Shown here one piece after another: positions 55,514 to 64,000 of a stretch of 64,000 bases of DNA. The position numbers were made by a program, and so were the translations under genes. The notes below the pieces were generated by a model. The model ran no database searches. It was not told where the DNA came from and was given only the letters and a program-made list of their open reading frames with translations. The stretch lies in assembly GCF_019334805.1 (NCBI RefSeq), contig NZ_CP079822.1:124001-188000 (forward strand), read 5' to 3'. The DNA comes from Rothia mucilaginosa. Its GTDB lineage: Bacteria > Actinomycetota > Actinomycetes > Actinomycetales > Micrococcaceae. How positions within the stretch are numbered: the stretch's first letter is position 1; every line of letters begins with the position of its first letter.

Positions 55514-57415
55514 CTAGTTCACCTCCTGATTCTGAGTAGTTGAGGGAGTTCCCGAGTCGGCGGCCGGGTAGCCGTCGCGTTCCATGCGGCGGGTCGTCTC
55601 CGCGGTCGTGGAGACAACGTAGACCTGCTCCAAATCCTGCAGCAGGCCGGGGTAGCCGACGGGCAGGCGGTCGCTACCGATCTGGGTTTCCATCGCATCG
55701 TAGATGTAGCGCTGGCTGGGTTCGTCCACAGAGTTCAGCGGCTCGGTCAGGATGAGCACCTGCGCATCCTGCGCGAGTGCGCGGGCGAGTGCCAGTCGCT
55801 GACGCTGACCACCGGAGAGGTTCGCGCCTTCGCTGGTGATGCGGGCGGCGAAGTAGTCTTCGGGGTTGCGTCCGCCCAGACGGTAGGCGATTTCGCGGGA
55901 GTCGGTAATCTTCAGCAGCTCTTGGTCCTTTGCCTGTGCCAGCTCCTCGTCGGGGTTCGGCACGGTGCCCAGGCGCAGGTGCTCCTGCAGGGTTCCCGCG
56001 AAAATCATGGGGTTCGGTTCGCTCAGTAGCACGCGGCGGCCGGAGGCGTCCTTGAGGTCCTCTCCCCCACGTCGCAGGGTGCGGGCGAGTGCCTCGGCGT
56101 AGTCCTGCGCGGTGAGGTTGTAGTCGCGCGGGTTGACGTACACGATGCGCGGGTTGCTGGCACCGGCGGGGGCGACGGGTACGGGCATCTCAAGGGTGCT
56201 CGCCTCAACTGCCTGTTCGGCGCGTGCCAGCTGCGCCATTTCTTCGTCGGTGCGCGGGCTCTTCAGCACGCCCTGGCGTACGCCCGCGTGACCTTCGAGT
56301 CGGGCGACCTTGGCGAGCGCAATCTTGGCGTATCGCCATGAGGTGAGGAAGTTCTGAGTAATCCAGATGGGGCCACCCATCATCGCGATAATGGAGGCGA
56401 CGGTCACCAGGGACGCGGCGGGCGTGTCGGATACCCAGCGGCCGTTTTCGACGTGGCCGGTGAGGGCGAAGCCGATGCCGAGCAGGGTCACGACACCGCC
56501 GAGCAGCGCGCGGATGAGGTACATCCAGCGGTGCGTCTTTTCGTAGCGCATGTAGCTGTCGAAGACTTCGTCGGTGGCTCGGTGGTAGCGTTCACGCATC
56601 TGCTCTTCCGCGCCGAGGCCGGCGATGGTGCGCAGACCGGTGGCGATGTCGGAGGCGCGTGAGGAGGCTTCACCGTCCTTTTCGCGGTATTCGCCGATTT
56701 TGGATTCGAGGAAGGTCGAGTACCAGGCGATAACGCTAACCACGATAATCGTGCCGATGAGGGTCACGATCGCTGTGACGGGGTTGATGAGCCAGAGCTG
56801 CACGGCACCGAGGGTCGCGACGATCATGGCGTTGACGAATAGCGGCAGTGAGAAGTAGACGTCCGTAATGCGGCGTACGTCTTTGTTCATGACGGTGACC
56901 GCTTCGCCGGAGTCTACGCCAGCGCGGGTGCGTCCCATGAGTCGGTTGATGTAGATGCGCCAGTCGCGGCCGAGTTCCGCACTGAGGGTCATGGAGGTAC
57001 CCCAGCCGAAGAACTCGTTAATCACGATGAAGGTGATAGCGGCGACGACGACCCAGAACATGGGCCAGGCGTCGTGGGCTTTGCCAGCGATGTGCTGGTT
57101 GATGAATTGACCCACCATGACGGGGATCATGATTGCGCCGATGCCTGCGGTGGTTTCACCCGCGATGGGGATTGCCCAGCGGTGCCAGGGGTATTTGTGT
57201 CCGGGCGCGGTGACTCGCAGGGCGAGGCGCTTCTTGAGGGCTTCTTCTTCAGCCTTGCGCTGTTCGCTACCGGTTACTTCCTGTGCAGCTTTTTTCTGCG
57301 CAGTTTTCTTCTGAGCGGCTTTTTCCTGCGTGGTTTTGTTATGCATGGATTCTTCATGCGTAGCTTCTTCACGCGCAGCGTTTTCTTGCGCCTTGTCAGC
57401 GTTGTATTCAGTCAT
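55514..57415 (-). CDS. ABC exporter half-transporter, Walker A missing
   Basis: This 633-aa protein has a long, charged N-terminal tail (about 65 residues, with KAAQKK-type repeats), six membrane helices and an ATPase-like domain. The Walker A loop cannot be found (the region reads RIVYVNPRDYNLTAQDYAEA). The signature LSGGQRQRLALARAL (near 533) is perfect, and Walker B is altered (VLILTEPLNSVD). It complements the downstream subunit, which has Walker A but no signature. AAGGAGAG precedes the ATG. Confidence 0.92.
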   Translation of the reverse strand: MTEYNADKAQENAAREEATHEESMHNKTTQEKAAQKKTAQKKAAQEVTGSEQRKAEEEALKKRLALRVTAPGHKYPWHRWAIPIAGETTAGIGAIMIPVMVGQFINQHIAGKAHDAWPMFWVVVAAITFIVINEFFGWGTSMTLSAELGRDWRIYINRLMGRTRAGVDSGEAVTVMNKDVRRITDVYFSLPLFVNAMIVATLGAVQLWLINPVTAIVTLIGTIIVVSVIAWYSTFLESKIGEYREKDGEASSRASDIATGLRTIAGLGAEEQMRERYHRATDEVFDSYMRYEKTHRWMYLIRALLGGVVTLLGIGFALTGHVENGRWVSDTPAASLVTVASIIAMMGGPIWITQNFLTSWRYAKIALAKVARLEGHAGVRQGVLKSPRTDEEMAQLARAEQAVEASTLEMPVPVAPAGASNPRIVYVNPRDYNLTAQDYAEALARTLRRGGEDLKDASGRRVLLSEPNPMIFAGTLQEHLRLGTVPNPDEELAQAKDQELLKITDSREIAYRLGGRNPEDYFAARITSEGANLSGGQRQRLALARALAQDAQVLILTEPLNSVDEPSQRYIYDAMETQIGSDRLPVGYPGLLQDLEQVYVVSTTAETTRRMERDGYPAADSGTPSTTQNQEVN

Positions 57416-57852
57416 TCAACGTCTCTCCTTTCTCTTACCCTATTCCTTTATCAATGTGGCACGCAACACTATGAGTGCATTAGTGGGGCGTGTCGTTATT
57501 TTGTGCAACGTATCTGGGGCGTGTATCAACCGCGCAATATAAGCCGGCATCAATCGGCGGACTTGAACCTACGCGGTCATTTATTCGGCGCGGTAATTCA
57601 TGCGACCTGGCGCCCTGTGGTGTGTAGCCCTACAATATAGAGCCCTGTGCGTTCAACCTTCTGAACGCAGACTTTCTGAGTGCAGGGTTGTGCATCGCTG
57701 CACCTAACCTGCACCTAAAGCGCTTTGTTCTACCCTACCTGAACTTTGCGGTTTCCCGCATTAGAGCACGCGCCTTCGCGCCCCTGCCGAGTTGTTCCCT
57801 CGTAACGATAACGCCCCCGCGCCCGCCCTATTCCCGATAGACTGGAATTCTC
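57416..57852. other. Divergent promoter region ABC exporter / helicase
   Basis: No gene is seen in these 437 bases. The helicase side has a clear -10 box (listed separately). The exporter promoter could not be assigned. Confidence 0.45.
57838..57843 (+). promoter_or_regulatory. -10 box of helicase gene, likely leaderless
   Basis: TAGACT ends 9 bases before the helicase ATG at 57853, and no ribosome site is visible. Transcription would start at or next to the ATG. Confidence 0.55.
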
Positions 57853-60453
57853 ATGAGTATTTTGAATTTTCTTTCTCCCTCGCTGGGCGAGAACCCCGGC
57901 GACTACAATCGACGCGATTTCAAGGTCAACCCCCTCACCGCCGAAGAAATCTATGAGGCGTTCACCGAGTGGATTTCGACCCGCGGTATGACCCTGTACC
58001 CCGCCCAGGACGAGGCCGTTCTGAGCATTGCCGCCGGACATAACGTGGTGCTGGCAACCCCGACCGGTTCGGGCAAGTCCACCGTGGCTGTTGCCGCGCA
58101 TTTTACGGGCCTGGCGACCGGCCAGCGTTCCTACTACACCGCCCCCATTAAGGCGCTGGTATCTGAGAAGTTCTTTGACCTGATCAATATTTTTGGTGCC
58201 GAGAACGTGGGCATGATTACCGGCGACTCCGCCATTAATACGGAGGCGCCCATTATCTGCTGCACCGCGGAGATTCTCGCCAATATTGCCCTGCGCGAGG
58301 GTAAGGACGCGGACCTCTGCCAGGTCATCATGGACGAGTTCCACTTCTACTCTGACCCGCAGCGCGGCTGGGCGTGGCAGCTTCCCCTGCTGGAGCTTCC
58401 GCAGGCGCAGTTCCTGCTGATGAGCGCGACCCTGGGCGATACGACTCGCTTCCAGGAGGAGATGACGGCGCTGACCGGTCGCGAGAGTGACCTGGTGGCG
58501 CATTCTGAGCGTCCTATTCCGCTGCACTTCTACTACTCCACCACCCCGGTTCAGGAGACGGTGCAGGAGCTCGTGCAGACCAAGCAGACTCCGGTCTACA
58601 TTGTGCATTTCTCGCAGAAGGCGGCGCTGGAGCAGGCGAATGCGCTGCTGTCGGTGGCTATTGCTTCGAAGGAAGATAAGGAACGCATTGCCGAGCTGAT
58701 TGCTAAGTTCCGTTTCGGTCCGGGTTTCGGTAAGGCGCTGAATAAGCTGGTGCGTGCCGGTATCGGTATTCACCACGCGGGTATGCTGCCCAAGTACCGC
58801 CGCCTCGTGGAGCAGCTGGCTCAGGAGGGTCTGCTCAAGGTGATTTGCGGTACCGACACCCTGGGTGTGGGTATTAACGTGCCGATTCGTACCGTGCTGA
58901 TTACGGCGCTGTCGAAGTTTGATGGTGCCCGTAGCCGCCGTCTGCGTGCCCGCGAGTTCCACCAGATTGCTGGACGCGCCGGCCGCGCCGGTTTTGATAC
59001 CGCCGGCACCGTGGTGGTTCAGGCACCCGAGCACGATATTGAGAATGCTCGCCTGTTGGCTAAGGCTCAGGCGAAGTTCGGTGACGACACCAAGCGCATT
59101 AACCAGTCGCTGTCCTCCAAGCGTAAGAAGGCGCCGGAAGGCTTCGTTGGCTGGTCCGAGAAGACCTTCGACCAGCTGGTAGAGGCCGCCCCGGAGCCGC
59201 TGACCTCCTCCTTCGACATCACCCACTCGATGCTGCTGAACCTGATGCACCGCCCGGAGAACCCGGTCATTGCTGCGTACCGCATCATCCAGGAGAACCA
59301 CGAGTCGCCTGCGCGCCGCCGCGAGCTGCTGCGCAAGGCAATTGGCATCTACAAGGAGCTGCTGACCGGCGGCGTGATTGAGCGAACCAACACCCCGGAC
59401 GAGCACGGCTCCTACCTGCGCCTGACCGAGGACCTGCAGGATAACTTTGCCCTGAACCAGCCGCTGTCCGCTTTTGCGGTCGCCGCGCTGGAATTGCTCG
59501 ACCCCGAATCCCCCAGCTACGCGCTGGACGCGCTCTCCCTCATTGAGGCGACCCTGGATTCGCCGAACCAGGTGCTGTACGCACAGGAACGCAAGGCGAA
59601 GAACGAACTGTCGGCACAGCTGAAGGCGGACGGTGTGGACTACACCGAACGCATGAACGAGCTGGACAAGGTCACCTACCCGCAGCCCCTGGCGGAGCTC
59701 ATTGATCAGGCGTACACGACCTACAAGCAGTCGGCCCCGTGGGTTGCACGTTTTGAGCCGCGCCCCAAGTCGATTGTGCGTGACATGTACGAACGCGCGA
59801 TGGGCTTCAACGACTTCGTGCAGTACTACTCGCTCGAACGCGCCGAGGGTGTGCTTCTGCGTTACCTCTCTGACGCGTACAAGGCACTGCGCCACACCAT
59901 CCCCGATTCTGCCGTGACCGACGAGCTCGACGACATCATCGAGTGGCTCGGCGAGCTCGTGCGCCAGACCGACTCCTCCCTGGTGGACGAGTGGGAGAAG
60001 CTGGCTGCCGGCGAAGACACCGCGACCATTGCGGCAGAGCACGCCTCCATCGAGGAGGAAGAGCCTCCCGCCGTGACGAAGAACCTGCGCGCCTTCCGCG
60101 TGATGGTGCGCAACGCCCTCTTCCGCCGTGTGGAGCTCTTCGCTGAGGAGCGTGACCGTGCCCTGGGCGCGATGGACGAATGGTGCGGCTGGGATGCCGA
60201 CCGCTGGGCGGACGCCATGGACGACTACTTCGACACCTACGATGACATCTACACGGACGCCGACGCGCGCTCGCCTCGCCTGGTCAGCATGGATGAGGAC
60301 ACCACCGCGCATCCGGGCGTGTGGAAGGTTCAGCAGAGCTTCGCCGACCCCGAAGACAACTTTGACTTCGGTATTCGTGCCGAGGTTGATTTGGCGGCCT
60401 CCGATGAGGCTGGCTACCCGGTGCTGAAGATCCTGAGCGTGGGCGAGTTCTAA
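57853..60453 (+). CDS. Ski2-like DEAD/DEAH-box helicase (DUF3516 type)
   Basis: This 866-aa helicase has the Q-like region, Walker A ATPTGSGKST (near 69), DEFH (near 160), the SAT motif LMSATLGD, IGIHHAGMLPKYRR and motif VI QIAGRAGRAGFDT (near 371). A long helical C-terminal half (about 430-866) is of the DUF3516 kind found in actinobacterial members. Such proteins resemble RNA helicases of the Ski2/Mtr4 group. The start is probably leaderless. Confidence 0.92.
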   Translation: MSILNFLSPSLGENPGDYNRRDFKVNPLTAEEIYEAFTEWISTRGMTLYPAQDEAVLSIAAGHNVVLATPTGSGKSTVAVAAHFTGLATGQRSYYTAPIKALVSEKFFDLINIFGAENVGMITGDSAINTEAPIICCTAEILANIALREGKDADLCQVIMDEFHFYSDPQRGWAWQLPLLELPQAQFLLMSATLGDTTRFQEEMTALTGRESDLVAHSERPIPLHFYYSTTPVQETVQELVQTKQTPVYIVHFSQKAALEQANALLSVAIASKEDKERIAELIAKFRFGPGFGKALNKLVRAGIGIHHAGMLPKYRRLVEQLAQEGLLKVICGTDTLGVGINVPIRTVLITALSKFDGARSRRLRAREFHQIAGRAGRAGFDTAGTVVVQAPEHDIENARLLAKAQAKFGDDTKRINQSLSSKRKKAPEGFVGWSEKTFDQLVEAAPEPLTSSFDITHSMLLNLMHRPENPVIAAYRIIQENHESPARRRELLRKAIGIYKELLTGGVIERTNTPDEHGSYLRLTEDLQDNFALNQPLSAFAVAALELLDPESPSYALDALSLIEATLDSPNQVLYAQERKAKNELSAQLKADGVDYTERMNELDKVTYPQPLAELIDQAYTTYKQSAPWVARFEPRPKSIVRDMYERAMGFNDFVQYYSLERAEGVLLRYLSDAYKALRHTIPDSAVTDELDDIIEWLGELVRQTDSSLVDEWEKLAAGEDTATIAAEHASIEEEEPPAVTKNLRAFRVMVRNALFRRVELFAEERDRALGAMDEWCGWDADRWADAMDDYFDTYDDIYTDADARSPRLVSMDEDTTAHPGVWKVQQSFADPEDNFDFGIRAEVDLAASDEAGYPVLKILSVGEF

Positions 60454-60507
60454 GGCTCCAATTGAGACTCCGCCCGAGGCTCTGCCCAGATGTTGCCCGT
60501 AGTGGGC

Positions 60508-60513
60508 TAGAAT
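60508..60513 (+). promoter_or_regulatory. -10 box of pip
   Basis: TAGAAT lies about 40 bases upstream of the probable TTG start. No good -35 was seen. Confidence 0.4.
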
Positions 60514-60552
60514 ACAGAGTATCTATCTATTTGAATGAAAGAAGGTTCACCG

Positions 60553-61986
60553 TTGACCGTTTCTTCGCTTCCCAAGGTTGAGTACCGCAAGGGTTCGGTC
60601 GTCAAGCACGACGGCTACGAGATTACCGACCACTGGTTCCAGGTTCCCCTGACCCACGGTCTGATTTTCTCCAAGGGCAAGGATGCCGCTCTCTCCTCCC
60701 GTTTCGCGGACCAGACCATCACCGTGTTCGCCCGCGAGGTTGTGAGCACCAACGAGACTCTGACCGTTTCGGCTGATAAGCGTCCTTACATTGTGTACCT
60801 GCAGGGCGGCCCCGGTTTCGGTTCGCCGAAGACCGGCTCCATTGGCGGCTGGATTGCTGAGCTGGCGAAGACTCACCGCGTGGTTCTTCTGGATCAGCGC
60901 GGTACCGGCATGTCTTCCCCGCTGTCTGCTCGCAACATCACCGCTGTGGGTGACCCGCAGGTTCAGGCTGAGTACACTGAGCTGTTCCGTGCGGACTCCA
61001 TCATCGCTGACGCGGAGGCTGTCCGCGAGGTGCTGCTGGCTGACCGTGCCGACAAGCGCTGGTCCACCATTGGCCAGTCCTTCGGTGGCTTCCTGACCCT
61101 GTCCTACCTGTCGTTCGCACCGCAGTCGCTGCGTGACTGCCGCATCACCGCAGGTCTGGCACCGATTCGTACCTCCGTGGACAACGTCTACCAGCACACC
61201 TTCGACCGCATGAAGGAACGTGTTGAGGAGTACTACAGCTGGTTCCCCGAGGACGCCGAGCTGGCAACCCGCATTGCTGAGCACCTGCGCACCCACAAGG
61301 AGTACCTGCCCACCGGTGAGCGTCTGACCGATCACCGCTTCCAGATGGCTGGTCACTTCCTGGGTGGCCGCTGGCGCGAGCGCGGTCTGCACTACTTCCT
61401 GGAGACCGCTTTCGCTGAGGGTAACGACCACCTCTCCGATCAGTTCCTGACCGCTATGGGTGCCGAGGTGACCTTCCAGGCGAACCCGCTGTACGCCCTG
61501 ATGCACGAGACCATTTACGCTGACGGCCCCGCTGACGGCGTTCTGCCCGGCATCCCCGGCTACGAACTGTCCCCCTCCCCCGCGCCGACCAACTGGTCTG
61601 CTGCTCGCGTGGCGGCTTCCCGCCCCGAGTTCGCACCGGATGCGGACCGTCTGCTCTTCACCGGCGAGCACATCTTCCCCTGGTACTACGAGGAGGATCC
61701 CTCGCTGCGTCCGCTGGCTGAGGTTGCTAACCTGCTGGCTGAGAAGAAGGACTGGGGTCGCCTGTACGACCACGCACAGCTGCACAAGAACGAGGTTCCC
61801 GTGGTGGCTGCGGCGTACAACCCGGACGTGTACGTGGACTTTGAGCACTCCATGGAGACCGCTCGCTGGGTTGGTAACACTCAGGTGTGGACCTCGAAGA
61901 CCCACCACCACGATGGTTTCGGTTCTGACCCGCTGACCATTCTGGGTCACCTGAAGAACATGCTGGCTGAGGTTCACAACCAGTAA
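60553..61986 (+). CDS. pip: Proline iminopeptidase (S33 family)
   Basis: It removes N-terminal proline from peptides in the cytoplasm. A TTG at 60553 is proposed as start because GAAAGAAGG lies 7 bases before it; the upstream ATG at 60535 precedes that ribosome site. The 477-aa protein has the oxyanion motif QGGPGFGSP (near 90), DQRGTGMSSP and the nucleophile GQSFGGF (Ser near 174). A cap domain follows, and a C-terminal THHHDGFG supplies His. It is longer than the minimal approximately 310-aa enzymes. Confidence 0.88.
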   Translation: MTVSSLPKVEYRKGSVVKHDGYEITDHWFQVPLTHGLIFSKGKDAALSSRFADQTITVFAREVVSTNETLTVSADKRPYIVYLQGGPGFGSPKTGSIGGWIAELAKTHRVVLLDQRGTGMSSPLSARNITAVGDPQVQAEYTELFRADSIIADAEAVREVLLADRADKRWSTIGQSFGGFLTLSYLSFAPQSLRDCRITAGLAPIRTSVDNVYQHTFDRMKERVEEYYSWFPEDAELATRIAEHLRTHKEYLPTGERLTDHRFQMAGHFLGGRWRERGLHYFLETAFAEGNDHLSDQFLTAMGAEVTFQANPLYALMHETIYADGPADGVLPGIPGYELSPSPAPTNWSAARVAASRPEFAPDADRLLFTGEHIFPWYYEEDPSLRPLAEVANLLAEKKDWGRLYDHAQLHKNEVPVVAAAYNPDVYVDFEHSMETARWVGNTQVWTSKTHHHDGFGSDPLTILGHLKNMLAEVHNQ

Positions 61987-62045
61987 TTCTTCGCCGGGTA
62001 GTCATTCTGCCCCGGGTTTATCCCCGAATATATTTTGATATAGCT

Positions 62046-62085
62046 AAAGCCCCTCACCCCGGTTGATCCGGTGTGAGGGGCTTTC
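62046..62085. terminator. Bidirectional terminator pip / terC
   Basis: AAAGCCCCTCAC(C)CCGG pairs with CCGGTGTGAGGGGCTTT around TTGAT, between two convergent genes. Confidence 0.88.
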
Positions 62086-62130
62086 GTGTGAGCGCTTAGC
62101 CTGGTGAGGCTGCACGCTCAGTAGCTCAAA

Positions 62131-63336
62131 CTACTTCGAGGAGGAAGCGTGCGCATCCTGTGCGGTGCGGGCACGCATCACGAGGGCGTGGTATTCGTCT
62201 TCCTTCTCGATCAGCTCGTCACGCAGCTTGGCGGGAATGGCGTTGAGCTTCTCGGTTTCCTTCTGCCAGCGGGCGGTGATGTCCGCACGCTCGGCGGCGG
62301 GTGCATCCTCGGGCAGTGCCAGGTACTTCTCGGAGAGCGCCTGAACACGCTGAATGGTCTGCAGCGCGCGGCCCTTGGGGCTGAGCAGCGAGGCAAGCAC
62401 GGTAATGATCAGGACGCCCACGATGACCATCAGCGACATTTCGGTGCTGATTTCGACCACGTGCACGGGCTCGCCGTGGTTGATGAACGGCAGGTTATTC
62501 TCGTGCATTGCGTGCAGGATGAGCTTCACACCAATGAACGCGAGGATGGTCGCCAGGCCGTAGGAGAGGTAGACGAGGCGGTCCAGCAGGCCGTCAATAA
62601 GGAAGTACAGCTGGCGCAGACCCATGAGGGAGAACGCGGTCGCGGTGAACACAATGTAGACGGACTGGGTGAGGCCGAAGATCGCGGGGATCGAGTCGAG
62701 CGCGAAGAGCAGGTCGGAACCAGCGATAGCGACCATGACGAGCATCATGGGGGTCATGACGCGCTTGCCGTTTTCGATGGTGAAGAGCTTGTCACCGTCG
62801 AAGTGGTCGCTGGTCTTCAGGTACTTCTTGGCGAGGCGGACCATGATGTTGTCGGCTTCGTCATCGCCGTCACCTTCGGTGATTTCGTCCTTGAGCAGGT
62901 TACCTGCGGTCATGAGCAGGACCAGGCCGAAGATGTAGAACACCCAAGCGAAGGAGTTGATGATCGCTGCGCCGGCGAAGATGAAGGAGCCGCGCGCCAG
63001 GATCGCGAAGACAATACCGAAGAGCAGAACCTTCTGCTGATTCTCACGGGCGACACGGAAGGTGCCCATAATAATCATGAAAACGAAGAGGTTATCGACC
63101 GAGAGAGCTTCTTCGGTGATGTAGCCTGCATAGAATTCGGTGGCAGCGGAGGGGCCGTTCGTCACGAAAATATACAGACCGAACAGCATCGCGATGCCGA
63201 TGTAAATACTCGACCAGATGGCCGCTTCCTTGACGGAAGGTTCGTGCGCCTTACGAACGTGGAACACGAAGTCGAAGGCCAACAGACCCGCGATGATGAG
63301 AATAGTAACCAACCATTGCAACCCGGTAACTTCCAT
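62131..63336 (-). CDS. TerC/Alx family membrane protein (Mn exporter-like)
   Basis: This 401-aa protein has about nine membrane helices with the family's acidic ligands in YITEEALSVDNLFVF and IAGSDLLFALDSIPAIF. The C-terminal tail (about 335-401) is charged and helical. TerC/Alx proteins are implicated in manganese efflux and metalation of exported proteins, and the Mn riboswitch upstream fits that. It is unrelated by sequence to the TerD-like protein at 1995-4637, although both names come from tellurite loci. Confidence 0.93.
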   Translation of the reverse strand: MEVTGLQWLVTILIIAGLLAFDFVFHVRKAHEPSVKEAAIWSSIYIGIAMLFGLYIFVTNGPSAATEFYAGYITEEALSVDNLFVFMIIMGTFRVARENQQKVLLFGIVFAILARGSFIFAGAAIINSFAWVFYIFGLVLLMTAGNLLKDEITEGDGDDEADNIMVRLAKKYLKTSDHFDGDKLFTIENGKRVMTPMMLVMVAIAGSDLLFALDSIPAIFGLTQSVYIVFTATAFSLMGLRQLYFLIDGLLDRLVYLSYGLATILAFIGVKLILHAMHENNLPFINHGEPVHVVEISTEMSLMVIVGVLIITVLASLLSPKGRALQTIQRVQALSEKYLALPEDAPAAERADITARWQKETEKLNAIPAKLRDELIEKEDEYHALVMRARTAQDAHASSSK

Positions 63337-63365
63337 GGGGAGCCTTTCTTGTGGTGTGCGTACAG

Positions 63366-63472
63366 GACCACAAGTCTCTCCCGCCGACCTTAATGGAGGT
63401 CGGCTCGATTCACCGGTTAGGCGCCTTCGGCTAACGTGCTGACGATGAGTCGATTGGTGGGATACTCCCTTG
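63366..63472 (-). ncRNA. yybP-ykoY manganese riboswitch
   Basis: The minus strand begins AAGGGAGTATCCC and ends CGGCGGGAGAGACTTG, with two internal hairpins (TTAGCCGAAGGCGCCTAA and CCGACCTCCATTAAGGTCGG). This order matches the yybP-ykoY class upstream of terC-type genes. The terC ATG follows 30 bases later. Confidence 0.8.
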
Positions 63473-63483
63473 CTCGGTGAACG

Positions 63484-63489
63484 ATTATA
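63484..63489 (-). promoter_or_regulatory. Promoter -10 box of terC leader
   Basis: A perfect TATAAT on the minus strand lies 12 bases before the riboswitch. The -35 region (CTGTGC at an 18-base spacing) is weak. Confidence 0.65.
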
Positions 63490-63719
63490 CAGCAGGTTGG
63501 GGTTTTCGCACAGGAGCCCCTCCGGGAGAACTTTCAGGAGCTAGGTGCACCGAAACGCCGCATCCGGCGGGGTTGACCTGTCGGATGCGGCGTTCTGCGT
63601 GACGAATACACGCTGTCTAGTTGGGGGTCTAGCTGGCGCCACTATTAGTTTGACAACATGTAGAGCGGCGTATTGCAGACCAGCACTACACAGATCAACA
63701 CCGTGCAACAAGCCCATAC

Positions 63720-63763
63720 AAAAGTAGCCCTCCCCGTGAACTATTACGGGGAGGGCTACTTTT
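63720..63763 (-). terminator. Terminator of right-edge gene
   Basis: A perfect 18-bp stem (AAAAGTAGCCCTCCCCGT with its complement) surrounds GAACTATT, just past the stop at 63771. Confidence 0.92.
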
Positions 63764-63770
63764 CATTCAG

Positions 63771-64000
63771 TTAGGAGACCATGTTGAAGGTCGGCGGGGT
63801 GAACGCAATCGCATTGACCTGCTTGTTCGTATCAAGCGTGCCGTTCTCCTGAATCGTCGGGACGGTAATAACCACCTCGAACTGGTACATGCCTTCCATG
63901 AGCGTATTACCACGCAACGCAAAACGCGCGGAGATGCCGGTCGCCTTATCATTCACGCTCGACGCAAACGGAATGACCTGACCCTGAACAGTCTGAGTCT
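63771..64000 (-). CDS. C-terminus of unknown protein (cut by window edge)
   Basis: The frame is open to the right edge (TQTVQGQVIPFASSVNDKA at the edge) and ends TPPTFNMVS. The visible 76 residues are beta-strand-rich and lack Cys (RFALRGNTLMEGMYQFEVVI). No family was recognised. Confidence 0.65.
   Translation of the reverse strand, partial: TQTVQGQVIPFASSVNDKATGISARFALRGNTLMEGMYQFEVVITVPTIQENGTLDTNKQVNAIAFTPPTFNMVS

Noticed and set aside
57730..60312. An 860-codon frame antisense to the helicase
   Set aside because: It has no recognisable motif and mirrors the codon pattern of the real helicase frame, which carries all helicase motifs.
62131..63336. Functional link between terC and the TerD-like protein as a tellurite operon
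   Set aside because: They are about 60 kb apart, in different families, and terC has its own Mn riboswitch.

Overview
The window looks like a chromosomal segment of a moderately high-GC actinobacterium of the Micrococcaceae, most probably Rothia (R. mucilaginosa-like). This rests on the glycolytic block (gap, pgk, tpiA, secG) facing the end of the opcA-pgl block, an actinobacterial PriA with a degenerate helicase core, a quinol-dependent nitric oxide reductase, DUF6318-type proteins and a DUF3516-type helicase. The taxon is an inference from gene content and style; no rRNA or tRNA gene was seen.

Layout. (1) 1-1240: end of opcA and pgl, which carries an unusual Gly/Cys/His-rich insert. (2) 1240-12420: an accessory block between the convergent pgl and secG ends. 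It holds a hicAB toxin-antitoxin pair flanked by two copies of the pgl terminator, then a leftward operon of a SWIM zinc-finger protein, two giant paralogous DUF6493-like helical-repeat proteins and an 880-aa protein ending in a TerD-like domain. (3) 12420-26350, all leftward: gap, pgk, tpiA and secG, with a tandem array of nine divergent DUF6318-like genes (five Tat/membrane-anchored 'A' types alternating with four 'B' types) between pgk and tpiA. (4) 26857-33145: a DegV lipid-binding protein, leuS, an alpha/beta hydrolase and a GT4 glycosyltransferase. (5) 33180-39340: a variable block with two paralogous membrane alpha/beta-hydrolase loci, one AT-rich and probably imported. Both reading frames are broken at equivalent places. 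Two tandem 83-aa paralogs of unknown function lie between them. (6) 39450-46130, leftward: priA, metK, uvrC and a PlsC-type acyltransferase. (7) 46750-51180, rightward: norB (qNOR), a zinc-ribbon membrane partner and a slipin. (8) 51610-57415, leftward: a thiD-tenA fusion under a TPP riboswitch, and an asymmetric heterodimeric ABC exporter. (9) 57850-63340: a Ski2-like helicase, a proline iminopeptidase and terC under a yybP-ykoY-type Mn riboswitch. (10) An unknown gene runs off the right edge.

How it fits together. The core is central carbon metabolism (pentose phosphate and lower glycolysis), secretion, translation, repair and methylation, with NO detoxification and Mn/TPP-responsive genes. 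The most system-like accessory unit is the SWIM / DUF6493 / DUF6493 / TerD-like operon. The most striking expansion is the DUF6318-like array. Several in-frame mini-repeats and dinucleotide-scale frameshifts point to local strain-variable or phase-variable protein tuning.
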